From Nostoc sp. CENA543 (GTDB taxonomy: Bacteria > Cyanobacteriota > Cyanobacteriia > Cyanobacteriales > Nostocaceae), in the NCBI RefSeq assembly GCF_002896875.1, contig NZ_CP023278.1:4348501-4412500 (forward strand): 64,000 nucleotides of DNA, read 5' to 3'. Made by a program: the position numbers and the translations under genes. Below are positions 26,166 through 34,946 of the stretch, piece by piece. The notes below the pieces were generated by a model. That model searched no databases and had not been told where the DNA came from. It saw only the letters and a list, made by a program, of their open reading frames with translations. Numbering within the stretch: the first letter of the stretch is position 1; each line of letters begins with the position of its first letter.

Positions 26166-27989
26166 TTAAACCGTCACCCTTCTACCATCAAACTTGGTGA
26201 AGGTGAAACCGTTAAAGCGTTCGTTATATCCCAATCGTTCATCTCGCAGGATACTGATAGCAACTTCTTCACCCAACGCCAAGCCAGCTGCACCATCAGA
26301 ACGCCAATGAATACCACCATGACCACGCCCAATGTAATAGTTTGTCGCTAACTTATTCAACTCACCCCCAACTGTCAAAGGTGCGCCGTTATAGGGAATC
26401 AATTTAGTGGGGTCATTGGGATCAGGTTCTACAGGATTGGGAATAATAAAATTCTCATCAAAAAAGGCTTTTAACAAAGTAGCTTGCACACCTGCAATAG
26501 AAGCAGCCCCACCAGTGTAAGAAGAATGAAATGGTGCGCCTTCTGGATACGCATGGGGTAATAAATAAGTGCCGAAGGTGCTGAAGGTGCGAGCTAAGGC
26601 TGTGGAATTGAAGACTTGGGAATTAATCGGATAGTTAGTTCCATTCACAATATTATTGTGGACTAATCCGCCATAGGCTTCTGGTCTTAAACGCCGATGC
26701 ACATAAAATTTTTGCCAATAGGATGCTCTGATGGCTCGTGAAGGAGCTAAGTTGAGTAAGGCTTGAAAATGTCCTGGCGCAAAGGTAGCAGCAGAACCAA
26801 CTTGAGTCTTGGAGTTGATGTAGGGGTTGCCTGGATTTAAAGGTGCGCCAATGCCACTGAGAATTAATAAGGCTCCAAAGAACAAAGCCCCACCAATATG
26901 TGATAATTCGCTGAGATCACGAACAGTGAAGATAAAACGGCGTGTGGGATCGTACTTAATGGCTTTGCCGGAGCTACCTCCATTCTGAACAGTTAGCCAT
27001 TCGTTGTAATTGGTAAGGAAATCATTTTCTCTACCAGCTAGAGCTGTGCGAATCAAAGGCGAAATAACTTGGGTATTGTAGGGAATTTCCCGCAACAGAA
27101 ATTGAGAGATATGTGGGCCATCTAGCACTCCTGGAGGAGTAAAGTATTTTGTTGTTCTCCCTGAGCGATCGCGCTCATCAGTATAGATGACACTACCACG
27201 AAATAGGGTTTGAGGTGTCACAAAACCATTCTGTTTTGGTCCTCGGAATCCTGGCAGACTATTGAGTTCTGCGATCGCTGCTGCAACATTTGGATCTTGA
27301 GCGAACTGATGAAAGGGTACATCCCGCAGTAAAGCCTGCCAATAGAGTTCAATAGCTTCCGCAGCTTGTTCTGCACTATCTAAAGTTGGTGGTGGTGGAA
27401 CTGCTATCTGAGACGCATTGATTCCTTCTAAACTAATTGCCAAAGGGCCTTGAGGGTTAACTAGCTTCCTTGTACCACCCAAAATAATTCTTTCGTAATC
27501 ATCTGGGTTCTGGGTTGTTAAAGCCTTAATCAAAGAATTGTAAGCTCTTTGATCAACTTCGCCTTTTTGATCATGTGGTAATCCCCTCGTATCTGTAGCA
27601 ATTTTGTTAGGATAGCGTTCTTCATCACCGTTTGTCGGATGTGGTGGAATATCAATTTGCCGATTATTTTGCGCTGCTTGGAGACGCACTTGAAAGGCTT
27701 GCTGGCGAAACCGAATATAGCTAGAATTGCGATTTCTACCCTGAGCAATTTCTCTAGCTTGTACAACATCTCCCTTCGAGGAAGAGAAAGACGAACCGAC
27801 TATCCCAGTCACAAAACTAGTAGCAGTAAACAAACTAGCGTGATTTAGAAATGAACGTCTACTCACACCATTACGCCAAAAACGTCTGCTGCGTTTTTTT
27901 TCACCACTACGAGATTGAAAATTTGTTGCTTCATTCTGGGTTTGTGTATCTTCTTGAGAAGGTTGAGAGGAATTATGTTCAGATTGCAT
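26166..27989 (-). CDS. Tat-exported vanadium-haloperoxidase-like protein with altered SGH motif
   Basis: The 607-residue protein has a long polar N-terminus, then SRRSFLNHASLF, a twin-arginine signal near residues 43-55. The C-terminal half belongs to the vanadium bromoperoxidase/PAP2-like fold. Vanadate ligands seen are Lys427 and Arg435 in KFYVHRRLRPEA, Arg555 and His561 in GRGHGGIHWRSDG, with the expected spacings. The middle Ser-Gly-His motif, which supplies two ligands and the catalytic His, is replaced by Gly493-Gly494-Ala495 (YTGGAAS). The protein may therefore be inactive as a haloperoxidase or have another activity, such as phosphatase-like binding. It stands alone on its strand, in a sulfur context. 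Confidence 0.85.
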   Translation of the reverse strand: MQSEHNSSQPSQEDTQTQNEATNFQSRSGEKKRSRRFWRNGVSRRSFLNHASLFTATSFVTGIVGSSFSSSKGDVVQAREIAQGRNRNSSYIRFRQQAFQVRLQAAQNNRQIDIPPHPTNGDEERYPNKIATDTRGLPHDQKGEVDQRAYNSLIKALTTQNPDDYERIILGGTRKLVNPQGPLAISLEGINASQIAVPPPPTLDSAEQAAEAIELYWQALLRDVPFHQFAQDPNVAAAIAELNSLPGFRGPKQNGFVTPQTLFRGSVIYTDERDRSGRTTKYFTPPGVLDGPHISQFLLREIPYNTQVISPLIRTALAGRENDFLTNYNEWLTVQNGGSSGKAIKYDPTRRFIFTVRDLSELSHIGGALFFGALLILSGIGAPLNPGNPYINSKTQVGSAATFAPGHFQALLNLAPSRAIRASYWQKFYVHRRLRPEAYGGLVHNNIVNGTNYPINSQVFNSTALARTFSTFGTYLLPHAYPEGAPFHSSYTGGAASIAGVQATLLKAFFDENFIIPNPVEPDPNDPTKLIPYNGAPLTVGGELNKLATNYYIGRGHGGIHWRSDGAAGLALGEEVAISILRDERLGYNERFNGFTFTKFDGRRVTV

Positions 27990-28520
27990 AATAACGAGTC
28001 TCCATGATCAGAAAATGAAACTGTCTAGATTAGACTAGAAATAAATACACCTAAATCTATTTGCAGATATGCAAAGTAAGTTCCCAAATTAGGAAACTTG
28101 CTGAGTACCTAAATCCTAAGTATGTATAGTCAACAAAATAGCTCCAGATAGGCGTGTAAACGAAGTTTACGAGCGTGATACGTAAAGCCCCTCTTATTCA
28201 TGTGGGGAGCATCAATATCTATACGAACCACGATTATCTAGATGCTATTCATAACATCTGCTATGTGAAATTTTTGACTTGATAACTTTCAAAACACAAT
28301 TACTCATGAATCAACTTTGAAAAAGCCTTTTCTAGAGTCTTTTAACTTATTGTGACTACTGACTTATGCAGTTGACTATCAACAAATAAAATACTTAAAG
28401 TAGATAGACTTACTGTACTTATCGTTAAAATCAAATTTTGCATAAAAATATGAAAAACGCAATATGTTTGGTTTAAAAAAGTTTCTAGTAGTCTGCCAAA
28501 CAAATTATGAGAGGTCGTAG
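27990..28520. other. 530-base gap upstream of the haloperoxidase-like gene
   Basis: It contains small inverted repeats (GTAAACGAAGTTTAC near 28157), and a CTTATCGTTAAAA word near 28418 weakly like the sulfur motif. The DNA is AT rich. No gene was found. Confidence 0.4.
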
Positions 28521-28549
28521 ATACCCGACTTTTTCAAAAGGTCGGGTAT
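28521..28549. repeat. Near-perfect 29-base hairpin
   Basis: ATACCCGACTTTTT and AAAAGGTCGGGTAT pair with one wobble and almost no loop. It borders the dispersed repeat at 28549 and lies 105 bases beyond the hydrolase stop. It may serve as a terminator, though no U tract follows. Confidence 0.5.
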
Positions 28550-28641
28550 GCTAATCGTCATTCATTTCTCCACACTGATTCGCTTGTAGTAAGGGCTTTA
28601 GCCCTGGCTTTATGCAACTTAAATGCTAATTAGCTTATCTG
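28549..28641 (-). repeat. Dispersed repeat, inverted copy of 43706-43800
   Basis: Read on the minus strand this segment matches 43706-43800 nearly base for base, including GGGCTAAAGCCCTTACTAC, CAAGCGAATCAG and AATGACGATTAGC. Its ends are inverted repeats (AAGCTAATTAGCATT and AATGACGATTAG). It is a small non-coding element. Confidence 0.85.
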
Positions 28642-28654
28642 AAAAACAGCGAAT

Positions 28655-29491
28655 CTAGGCTGAAACCCCATACTGTTTAAACCATGCTTGGAGGCGTTTC
28701 CAACCGTCTTGAGCTTCTTTTTCTCTGTAGGAAGGACGGTAATCGGCAAAAAAGGCGTGGGGTGCGTCGGGATACACAACAATTTCCGATTTACTACTGC
28801 CAGATTTTAAGCGATCGCGCATCTGTTCCACTGTCTCCACAGGAATACCTGTATCTTTTCCTCCATACAATCCCAACACTGGCACTTTCAAACTAGAGGC
28901 AATATCCACAGGATGTTTCGGCGTTAATTCTGTAGAATTACCCACCAATCGACCATACCATGCTACACCTGCTTTAACTTTGGGGTTATGTGCTGAATAT
29001 AACCACGTAATTCGACCACCCCAACAAAAGCCTGTAATAGCTAATTTATTTGTATTACCTTTAGATGATTTCACAGCCCAATTGACGGTGGCATCCAGGT
29101 CAGATATTACCTGGGCATCCGGTACTTTTGCCACCACCTGGCGAATTTCATCAATATTGCTTAACTTCGAGACATCACCTTGACGAGCAAATAATTCTGG
29201 CGCGATCGCTAAATATCCCAACTTGGCAAAGCGACGACAAACATCTTGGATGTGTTCATGTACACCGAAAATTTCTTGAATTACCAACACAATCGGAAAA
29301 TCCCTCCCAGTTGCAGGTAAAGCTCTGTAAGCTGGAATTTCAACCCCTTGAACGGGAATTTTCACCGCACCAGCAACGAGTCCTTGTGTATCAGTAGTAA
29401 TCACTTGGGCAAAAATCGGTTTGACGGCCAAAGCAAAGCCTGTTGTCAGAGTCGCAGTAGCGATAAATTGGCGACGGGTGATCTGTTGCAT
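28655..29491 (-). CDS. Tat-exported dienelactone hydrolase-family protein
   Basis: The 278-residue protein begins [15 protein letters not shown], a twin-arginine signal with RR at 6-7, and a cleavage site near IFAQ|V. The mature part is an alpha/beta hydrolase of the DLH family with nucleophile Cys156 in GFCWGGR, the acid in GGKDTGIP near 218 and His in [14 protein letters not shown] near 250. The [13 protein letters not shown] segment is the DLH oxyanion region. It would hydrolyse an ester or lactone outside the cytoplasm. It is transcribed alone, upstream of the haloperoxidase-like gene on the same strand but more than 600 bases away. Confidence 0.88.
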   Translation of the reverse strand: MQQITRRQFIATATLTTGFALAVKPIFAQVITTDTQGLVAGAVKIPVQGVEIPAYRALPATGRDFPIVLVIQEIFGVHEHIQDVCRRFAKLGYLAIAPELFARQGDVSKLSNIDEIRQVVAKVPDAQVISDLDATVNWAVKSSKGNTNKLAITGFCWGGRITWLYSAHNPKVKAGVAWYGRLVGNSTELTPKHPVDIASSLKVPVLGLYGGKDTGIPVETVEQMRDRLKSGSSKSEIVVYPDAPHAFFADYRPSYREKEAQDGWKRLQAWFKQYGVSA

Positions 29492-29853
29492 CGTCTTGAC
29501 TCAGAATTATTTGGTTACAGTTTTATTTGGGCGGAAAATGTAAATTTTTGTCAACTTCCTTTAAGTATAGTTCTATTTAAAATAATCTCAAGGTCACTAA
29601 ATATTAGACTTACTAAAAATTAATTAAACATATATTTTATCCGCTAAAGACTTGAATTTTATCCGGTATCGTGCAATACTGCTAAATTAATCACCGTTAA
29701 ATCGGTCGATAATTAGTATTATACGTAAAATATCCGTACTATCTTACAAAGGAAAACTGCTATGGTGAGCAGGGAAGTGTTAAGAGACATCTGATCTGAA
29801 CGAGATTGAATGGAGCAAGAACAAGAATTTGTCAATAGGGGGTTAGTAGGACT
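29492..29853. promoter_or_regulatory. Divergent control region with sulfur-type motifs
   Basis: This 362-base gap separates the minus-strand hydrolase and the plus-strand ferredoxin. It holds ATCCGGTATCG (29661-29671) and CACCGTTAAATCGGTCGATAA (29692-29712), both similar to the words upstream of other sulfur genes. The rest is AT rich. No gene was found. Confidence 0.4.
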
Positions 29854-30159
29854 GTGATTGAACTAGTCAGTGAATCTCGCTGTGTTAAATGTAATCTTTG
29901 CGTTACTGCTTGTCCTACCAACGTCTTCGACGCAGTACCAGGAAGTGCGCCGAGAATTGCCCGTCAAAGTGATTGTCAAACTTGTTATATGTGCGAGCTG
30001 TACTGCCCCGTAGATGCACTGTATGTTGACCCCAATGCGGATGAGTCAGTCCCCGTAGATGAAGAGACGTTGATAGCAGCAGGCTTTCTGGGCAGTTATC
30101 GAAAAAACGTTGGCTGGGGAAAGAGACGTACACCAGCTGCTAAGGGACTTCCAACTTAA
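29854..30159 (+). CDS. Two-[4Fe-4S] ferredoxin, AprB-like (module 2)
   Basis: The 101-residue protein has Cys10, 13, 16, 20 and Cys41, 44, 47, 51 in two CxxCxxCxxxCP sets and lines up without gaps with the ferredoxin at 12608-12949 through the cluster region. It starts at GTG 29854, the position homologous to the ATG of that relative; AGGA lies just upstream. It is followed by a binding-protein gene and an AprA-like flavoprotein gene. The last residues (KGLPT) and stop codon are encoded by the end of an inserted repeat, so the tail differs from its relative. It should carry electrons to or from the flavoprotein at 31700. Confidence 0.9.
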   Translation: MIELVSESRCVKCNLCVTACPTNVFDAVPGSAPRIARQSDCQTCYMCELYCPVDALYVDPNADESVPVDEETLIAAGFLGSYRKNVGWGKRRTPAAKGLPT

Positions 30160-30268
30160 AAAATATACTATCACTGTGTAGGCAGAGGGGCAGGGAGCAG
30201 GGAGCAGGGGGAAAAACAGTTGTTTTGGAGAAGATACATTTGGATAGTTTATTTTCTGGAGTTCCTAA
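30141..30268. repeat. MITE-like element, copy 1 (TAAGGGACTTCC ends)
   Basis: TAAGGGACTTCC at 30141 and GGAGTTCCTAA at 30258-30268 are inverted ends of a 128-base element with a GGGAGCAG heptamer tract inside. Copy 2 lies at 43475-43603. Both sit over the 3' end of a coding gene. Confidence 0.75.
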
Positions 30269-30443
30269 AACCTAGAAATCTGCTGATTATTCGCTATGCA
30301 AAGTAACAGTAATTTGTCTACAGATGCCCCAGTAAAATCTTTCTTGGGGAAACACAACATACTAATTAGTAATGTCCATATAGTTACAACTCAAAAACAG
30401 TTTCACTTTTGACTACCCAGTCCCTATTTTTCAATATTTAGCT

Positions 30444-31490
30444 ATGAATTCCCAAGTCGTCGAGTGCGGTTTTTTTCACCGTCTTTTAGTTTCATTTACA
30501 ACCGTGGCACTGTTATTTACCCTGACTGGTTGTACTTCTCAACAAAGTCAGTCTAGCAACTCAGCAGTAGCTTCATCTAATACGGGAGGCAATTCAGGCG
30601 AGTCAAAAACACTAGTTTTAAAAGTTGGTTTTATCAGTTCTGAGAGTAAATTGCCCATCGGCCCGGAAGGTTGGGCGTTGCAAAAAGGAACCTTAACACC
30701 AGGACTCAAAAGCTTGGGTGTAACGGAAGTCAAATTTATTCCCTTTGTGGGTGGGCCAGCACTCAATGAAGCTTTAGTTAGTGGTCAATTAGACATGGGT
30801 TTGTATGGAGATACCCCAGCTTTAGTTGGTAAGGCAGCAGGTTTACCAACTCGATTAATTAATCAAACCAGGGTGGGTCAGAATGCTTGGTTAATTACTA
30901 ATAAAAATGGGGCGCGCTCAATTGCTCAACTCAAAGGGACAAAAATTGGTGTAGCTAAAGGTACTTATCCCCATAGATATCTCATGGGTTTGTTAGATAA
31001 AGAGGGTTTGACTAAGGATGTAAAAGTAGTACAAATTCCGTCTGCGGATGCTAGAGCTGCATTAGAAAGGGGTGATATATCTGCATATCCATTTGCGACG
31101 GGAGCAGGGCCAACATTAGTGTCTCAAGGCTTTCCAGTCATTGACCAAGCTAAAGATCATCAGGGATTAGTTGGTACGGGAGTAAGTGTCGTCACAGAAA
31201 ACATTCTGGCTCGTCATCCAGAATTACCGCAAAAGTGGAATCAAATTAGGCTCGAAGCTTTGCAGGATATTAAAGCCAATCCAGAGGCATTTTATCAGTT
31301 TGCCGCACAAGCTAGCGGAAATGTGCCATTGGCGATCGCTAAAGAATCCTATCCAGTAGAACTTTATCCCACAGAACCTTTCACCCCAGAAGGATTGCAA
31401 CTTTTAAATTCCACAAAACAGTTTCTTGCTAGACAGAAATTGTTGAAATCAGATTTTGAGATCAAAGATTGGCAAATTCCCAATCCTTAA
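30444..31490 (+). CDS. Sulfonate-type binding lipoprotein (module 2)
   Basis: The 348-residue protein has a lipoprotein signal with lipobox LTGC and Cys30, then a serine/glycine-rich linker and an SsuA/NMT1-type binding domain: VGGPALNEALVSGQLDMGLYGDTPALVG near 115 and IAQLKGTKIGVAKGTYPHRYL near 170. It should bind an organosulfur ligand at the outer face of the cytoplasmic membrane. It lies between the ferredoxin gene and the AprA-like flavoprotein gene, all in the same direction. No permease or ATPase gene accompanies it, so it must use one encoded elsewhere, possibly SsuBC at 5800-7491. Confidence 0.9.
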   Translation: MNSQVVECGFFHRLLVSFTTVALLFTLTGCTSQQSQSSNSAVASSNTGGNSGESKTLVLKVGFISSESKLPIGPEGWALQKGTLTPGLKSLGVTEVKFIPFVGGPALNEALVSGQLDMGLYGDTPALVGKAAGLPTRLINQTRVGQNAWLITNKNGARSIAQLKGTKIGVAKGTYPHRYLMGLLDKEGLTKDVKVVQIPSADARAALERGDISAYPFATGAGPTLVSQGFPVIDQAKDHQGLVGTGVSVVTENILARHPELPQKWNQIRLEALQDIKANPEAFYQFAAQASGNVPLAIAKESYPVELYPTEPFTPEGLQLLNSTKQFLARQKLLKSDFEIKDWQIPNP

Positions 31491-31505
31491 AAGTTTTTAC
31501 AAGTG

Positions 31506-31636
31506 TTATACCAATTCACTAAAATCATGAAACAAATCCAAATTCAGAAATCCTTGCAAAATATGGATTTCTTAATTTTGAATTTTGTAGGCGTAAGCCT
31601 TCCCGTAAGGGTATTTTGAATTTTGAATTGGTATTA
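31506..31636. repeat. MITE-like element with ATACCAATTC ends, copy A
   Basis: TTATACCAATTC at 31506 and GAATTGGTATTA ending at 31636 are inverted ends of a 131-base non-coding element between the binding-protein and flavoprotein genes. Related elements lie at 33381-33552 and 37748-37803. Confidence 0.75.
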
Positions 31637-31699
31637 CTCTCGCATCGCCGGGGAAGCTCCGCCCTTCCCCTTTTCTTAATTCTATAAGGAGTAAATCTC

Positions 31700-33313
31700 A
31701 TGAATAGTTATACTCATCAAAATACGTCTCATATTGATTTAATTACTGATGTCTTAATTATTGGAGGTGGGCCGGCTGGAACTTGGGCAGCTTGGAGTGC
31801 AGCCAGCAGTGGTGCAAAAGTCGTTTTAGTAGATAAAGGTTATTGCGGTACGAGTGGCGCAGCCGCCGCTTCTGGAAATGGTGTATGGTATGTTCCACCA
31901 GACCCAGAACAACGGGAAGCAGCAATGGCTAGTCGGGAAGCAATGGGAGGCTTTTTAGCAGACCGGCATTGGATGACTAGGGTATTAGATCGCACCTACG
32001 ATAATATTAATTACTTGGCAGATGAAGGTTATCCTTTCAGTGTGGATGCTAATGGCCAAGTCATTCGTCGTTCCTTGCAAGGCCCTGACTATATGCGCTT
32101 TATGCGGAAGAAAATTAAGCAAGCAGGGGTGAAAATATTAGACCATAGCCCAGCTTTAGAGTTGCTCTTAGATGCAGAAGGTGCGGTGGCTGGAGCTAAA
32201 GGAGTTAATCGTCAATCTGGCGAACCTTGGACAGTCAAAGCCGGGGCAGTTGTCATTGCTACAGGTGGTTGTGCTTTCTTGAGTAAGGCTCTTGGTTGTA
32301 ATGTCTTGACTGGAGATGGTTATTTAATGGCGGCTGAGGCGGGTGCTGACTTCTCTGGGATGGAATTTTCTAATGCTTACGCCATTTCTCCAGCTTTTTC
32401 TTCTGTCACCAAGACTCGGTATTATGATTGGGCTTCTTTTACCTATGAAGATGGTACGGTAATTGAAGGTGCAGGTTCTAAACGTGGTCGCTCTGTAATT
32501 GCTAAAACACTACTGACTCAGCCAGTTTATGCTCGTCTTGACCAAAATATGGATGAGGCAACAAAAGCTTGGATGCGAGCCTCTCAGCCTAACTTTTTTG
32601 TAGCTTTTGATCGTGCTGGTATAGATCCCTTCACACAGAGATTCCCCATCACCTTGCGTTTAGAAGGAACTGTACGCGGTACTGGTGGGATTCGGGTTGC
32701 AGATTATACCTGTGCTACTTCAGTCCGTGGACTGTACGCGGCGGGAGATGCAGCCACTAGAGAGTTAATTTGTGGTGGCTTTACAGGTGGTGGTAGTCAC
32801 AATGCCGCCTGGGCAATGTCTTCTGGCTATTGGTCTGGACAATCTGCTGCTGATTATGCCCTCAGTTTGGGAGAACAAGCCAACCAGCGCAGTGTCAGGG
32901 GAATCGGAGAAGCGGGATTACGTGGTGAAGGTAACAATAGATTCTCAGCAGATGAAGCGATCGCCGCAACTCAGTCTGAGGTTTTTCCTTATGACCGCAA
33001 CCTGTTCCGCAGTTCTACAGGGTTACACGCATCTCTGGAAAGACTAGATGATCTCTGGGAAGAAATCCGCCATAGCCATACACCAGATGATACTCAAATT
33101 GTGCGATCGCGGGAAGCAGCAGCGATGGTTGCAACTGCACGTTGGATGTACAACAGTGGTTTGCAACGTCAAGAAACTAGAGGTATGCACAAACGCATGG
33201 ATTACCCACAACAAGACCCCAATCAGCAATATAGATTACTGAGTGGTGGGTTAGACAAAATTTGGGTCAAACCTGAATCAGTAGTTAGCAATCGAGAATT
33301 AGTTACGGTGTGA
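31700..33313 (+). CDS. AprA/fumarate-reductase-type FAD flavoprotein (module 2)
   Basis: The 537-residue protein is a relative of the flavoprotein at 12954-14615. It has the FAD loop IIGGGPAGTWAAWSAA near residue 19, TSGAAAASGNG near 52, and VRGLYAAGDAATRE near 350, with a RQETRGMHKRMDYPQQD segment in the C-terminal helical domain. AAGGAG lies nine bases before ATG 31700. The reaction is unknown; by operon it acts with the ferredoxin (29854) and with a ligand delivered through the lipoprotein (30444). It lacks the extra LRQPLRATP residues of the module 1 protein. No signal peptide is present, so it is cytoplasmic. A strong terminator follows. Confidence 0.88.
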   Translation: MNSYTHQNTSHIDLITDVLIIGGGPAGTWAAWSAASSGAKVVLVDKGYCGTSGAAAASGNGVWYVPPDPEQREAAMASREAMGGFLADRHWMTRVLDRTYDNINYLADEGYPFSVDANGQVIRRSLQGPDYMRFMRKKIKQAGVKILDHSPALELLLDAEGAVAGAKGVNRQSGEPWTVKAGAVVIATGGCAFLSKALGCNVLTGDGYLMAAEAGADFSGMEFSNAYAISPAFSSVTKTRYYDWASFTYEDGTVIEGAGSKRGRSVIAKTLLTQPVYARLDQNMDEATKAWMRASQPNFFVAFDRAGIDPFTQRFPITLRLEGTVRGTGGIRVADYTCATSVRGLYAAGDAATRELICGGFTGGGSHNAAWAMSSGYWSGQSAADYALSLGEQANQRSVRGIGEAGLRGEGNNRFSADEAIAATQSEVFPYDRNLFRSSTGLHASLERLDDLWEEIRHSHTPDDTQIVRSREAAAMVATARWMYNSGLQRQETRGMHKRMDYPQQDPNQQYRLLSGGLDKIWVKPESVVSNRELVTV

Positions 33314-33344
33314 TGATTGCAAATTGATTCCGTATTTCTTGATG

Positions 33345-33376
33345 AAAAACTCCATCCTCTTGTGGATGGAGTTTTT
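33345..33376 (+). terminator. Strong terminator of module 2 operon
   Basis: Perfect 13-base arms AAAAACTCCATCC (33345-33357) and GGATGGAGTTTTT (33364-33376), six-base loop, 31 bases past the flavoprotein stop. Confidence 0.92.
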
Positions 33377-33380
33377 GGAG

Positions 33381-33552
33381 TTATACCAATTCAAAATAAC
33401 TTACTGCTGAATCCTTCGGATATGCTTCTCCACGAGACGCTACGCGTTAACGTTTCTGAAACAGAAGCTAAAGCTACACAATTAAGCAAGCCTGATTTCA
33501 TCAGGGTTTCTGGTTTTATATCTGTTTCAAAATTTTAGTGAATTGGTATTAG
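33381..33552. repeat. MITE-like element with ATACCAATTC ends, copy B
   Basis: TTATACCAATTC at 33381 and GAATTGGTATTA at 33541-33552 are inverted ends of a 172-base element that starts just after the terminator. Its interior contains GCTTCTCCACGAGACGCTACGCG, a common Nostoc repeat block, and no real gene. Confidence 0.75.
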
Positions 33553-33835
33553 GGGGAAAGTTCAATAGTTGAGCAAAATTCGATTTATGAATGCAGAGAG
33601 GGAACAGCGTAAAAAATTGGGTAAATCAATTTGCCTGGCTACTTAAACCGTGCCATAAACCCTAATATAGCCAGATTTTGGCTCATAATGTCTGTTTTGG
33701 GAATTTTAACTTTATAAATATTCTACAAATTCGCTACAGAATTATGATGTCTACATCAAGTTATGTAGTTTATTGATATTAACTATTCTGTGCTGTGTAT
33801 TTATTCTCAAACAATTGAGATGCAGAGAAAAGACT
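33553..33835. other. Non-coding gap downstream of PEP-CTERM gene
   Basis: AT-rich DNA between the repeat element and the stop of the minus-strand PEP-CTERM gene. No clear terminator, motif or gene was seen. Confidence 0.4.
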
Positions 33836-34579
33836 TTAAGACAGACGTTTACCAGGTATCACACCCAATTTTTGTTTGACTCTAGTTTTGAGAATGAACC
33901 CAGCACCAAAAACAACAACCATCAATGCTGGTACAGCATTGGGTTCGGGAACCGTGGTCAAACGGAAACTATCAAATGTCCAAGCTCCACCGTCTGGATT
34001 TGTCCCATCATCGACTTGTAAACGGATGCCTAAAGAGGAATATCCGTTATTAATAGCACTATTGAAAATTGAGGTGATATCAAAACTCAAGGTGTCTCCA
34101 GCCGCTAGATTGGCTGTACTAAAAGATCCTATAGTGGCAATGGATGGAGCTTGATAATCATATAGATTTTCCTCATTGTTACCAAGGTAGCTAAGAACCT
34201 TGATATTTCCCGTAAAAGGGAAGTCATTTTGAGCAGGAAACAGTCCACCTGACTGAAATACATTAAAACTGACCGTTGCTAATGATGTAGTAGACAAGCC
34301 TGCAAGATTGTATTCAGAAAGACCGCGAATATCTTCGTTGTAATAGCTACCAACTTCATTCTTACCAGGAGGATTGCTAAATGGATTGCTGGTACTGGAG
34401 CTAAAGTAAATACCATATCCGTTGGGATCAGGCCCACTAGAGACAGAAAATGCTAACCCTTGGACTGTTGCAGCTTTGACTGGAGAGGGTGAGGCGACGG
34501 AAAAAGTAGCAAGTGCCGCTAATGCGACTGGGGTGATAGCGATCGCAGATCCTTTTTTGATTTGAGTTAGAGCTTTCAT
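33836..34579 (-). CDS. PEP-CTERM anchored exported protein
   Basis: The 247-residue protein has a signal peptide (residues 1-36, ending near PVKAA) and a C-terminal sorting signal: VPEPNAVPALM, a hydrophobic stretch VVVFGAGFIL, then KTRVK. The middle is Ser/Gly/Asn rich with probable beta structure and no recognised domain. PEP-CTERM proteins are sorted by an exosortase and end up at the cell surface or matrix. It is divergent from the sulfatase gene, and the region between carries sulfur-type motifs, which suggests coordinate expression. Unlike most PEP-CTERM proteins, the C-terminal tail is long (about 16 residues after the hydrophobic segment). Confidence 0.85.
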   Translation of the reverse strand: MKALTQIKKGSAIAITPVALAALATFSVASPSPVKAATVQGLAFSVSSGPDPNGYGIYFSSSTSNPFSNPPGKNEVGSYYNEDIRGLSEYNLAGLSTTSLATVSFNVFQSGGLFPAQNDFPFTGNIKVLSYLGNNEENLYDYQAPSIATIGSFSTANLAAGDTLSFDITSIFNSAINNGYSSLGIRLQVDDGTNPDGGAWTFDSFRLTTVPEPNAVPALMVVVFGAGFILKTRVKQKLGVIPGKRLS

Positions 34580-34654
34580 AACCTGAACTTTACTAGGTAA
34601 ATAGTTGAGTTAATATTCCATCCTTGGTAAAAATTACCATCTATAGTACAGCTT

Positions 34655-34822
34655 GTCTACCGATAAACCGTAAAAATAATTGTTCCTATATTTAGTAATG
34701 TCCTTAACACAAAGTTAAAGAATAAATTTGGACAATCTAAGTGCTTGACTTTGCTTTACTGGCCATGTGATACTCCTAGCTGTAATATTAACCCGGTATC
34801 TCAATCAAATTACCGTAGATAT
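34655..34822. promoter_or_regulatory. Divergent operator region, PEP-CTERM gene and sulfatase
   Basis: ACCGATAAACCGTA occurs at 34659-34672, and CCCGGTATC plus AATTACCGTAG occur at 34793-34818. These are two clusters of the recurrent sulfur-type words in one divergent intergenic region. Confidence 0.5.
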
Positions 34823-34946
34823 TTACTAACTAAACTTTATACATCCCAAACTTGTGAACAAGTTAATTGGGAGAAGCTTTGCTATGTGTAGATTCTTATA
34901 CCTCATCGAGTCGATATAGTTTCCATACTGAAGGGGAGATTAATCA

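Noticed and set aside
33317-33538. Small plus-strand open frame after the module 2 flavoprotein
   Set aside because: It lies over a terminator and a MITE-like repeat, has no ribosome binding site and no recognisable domain.
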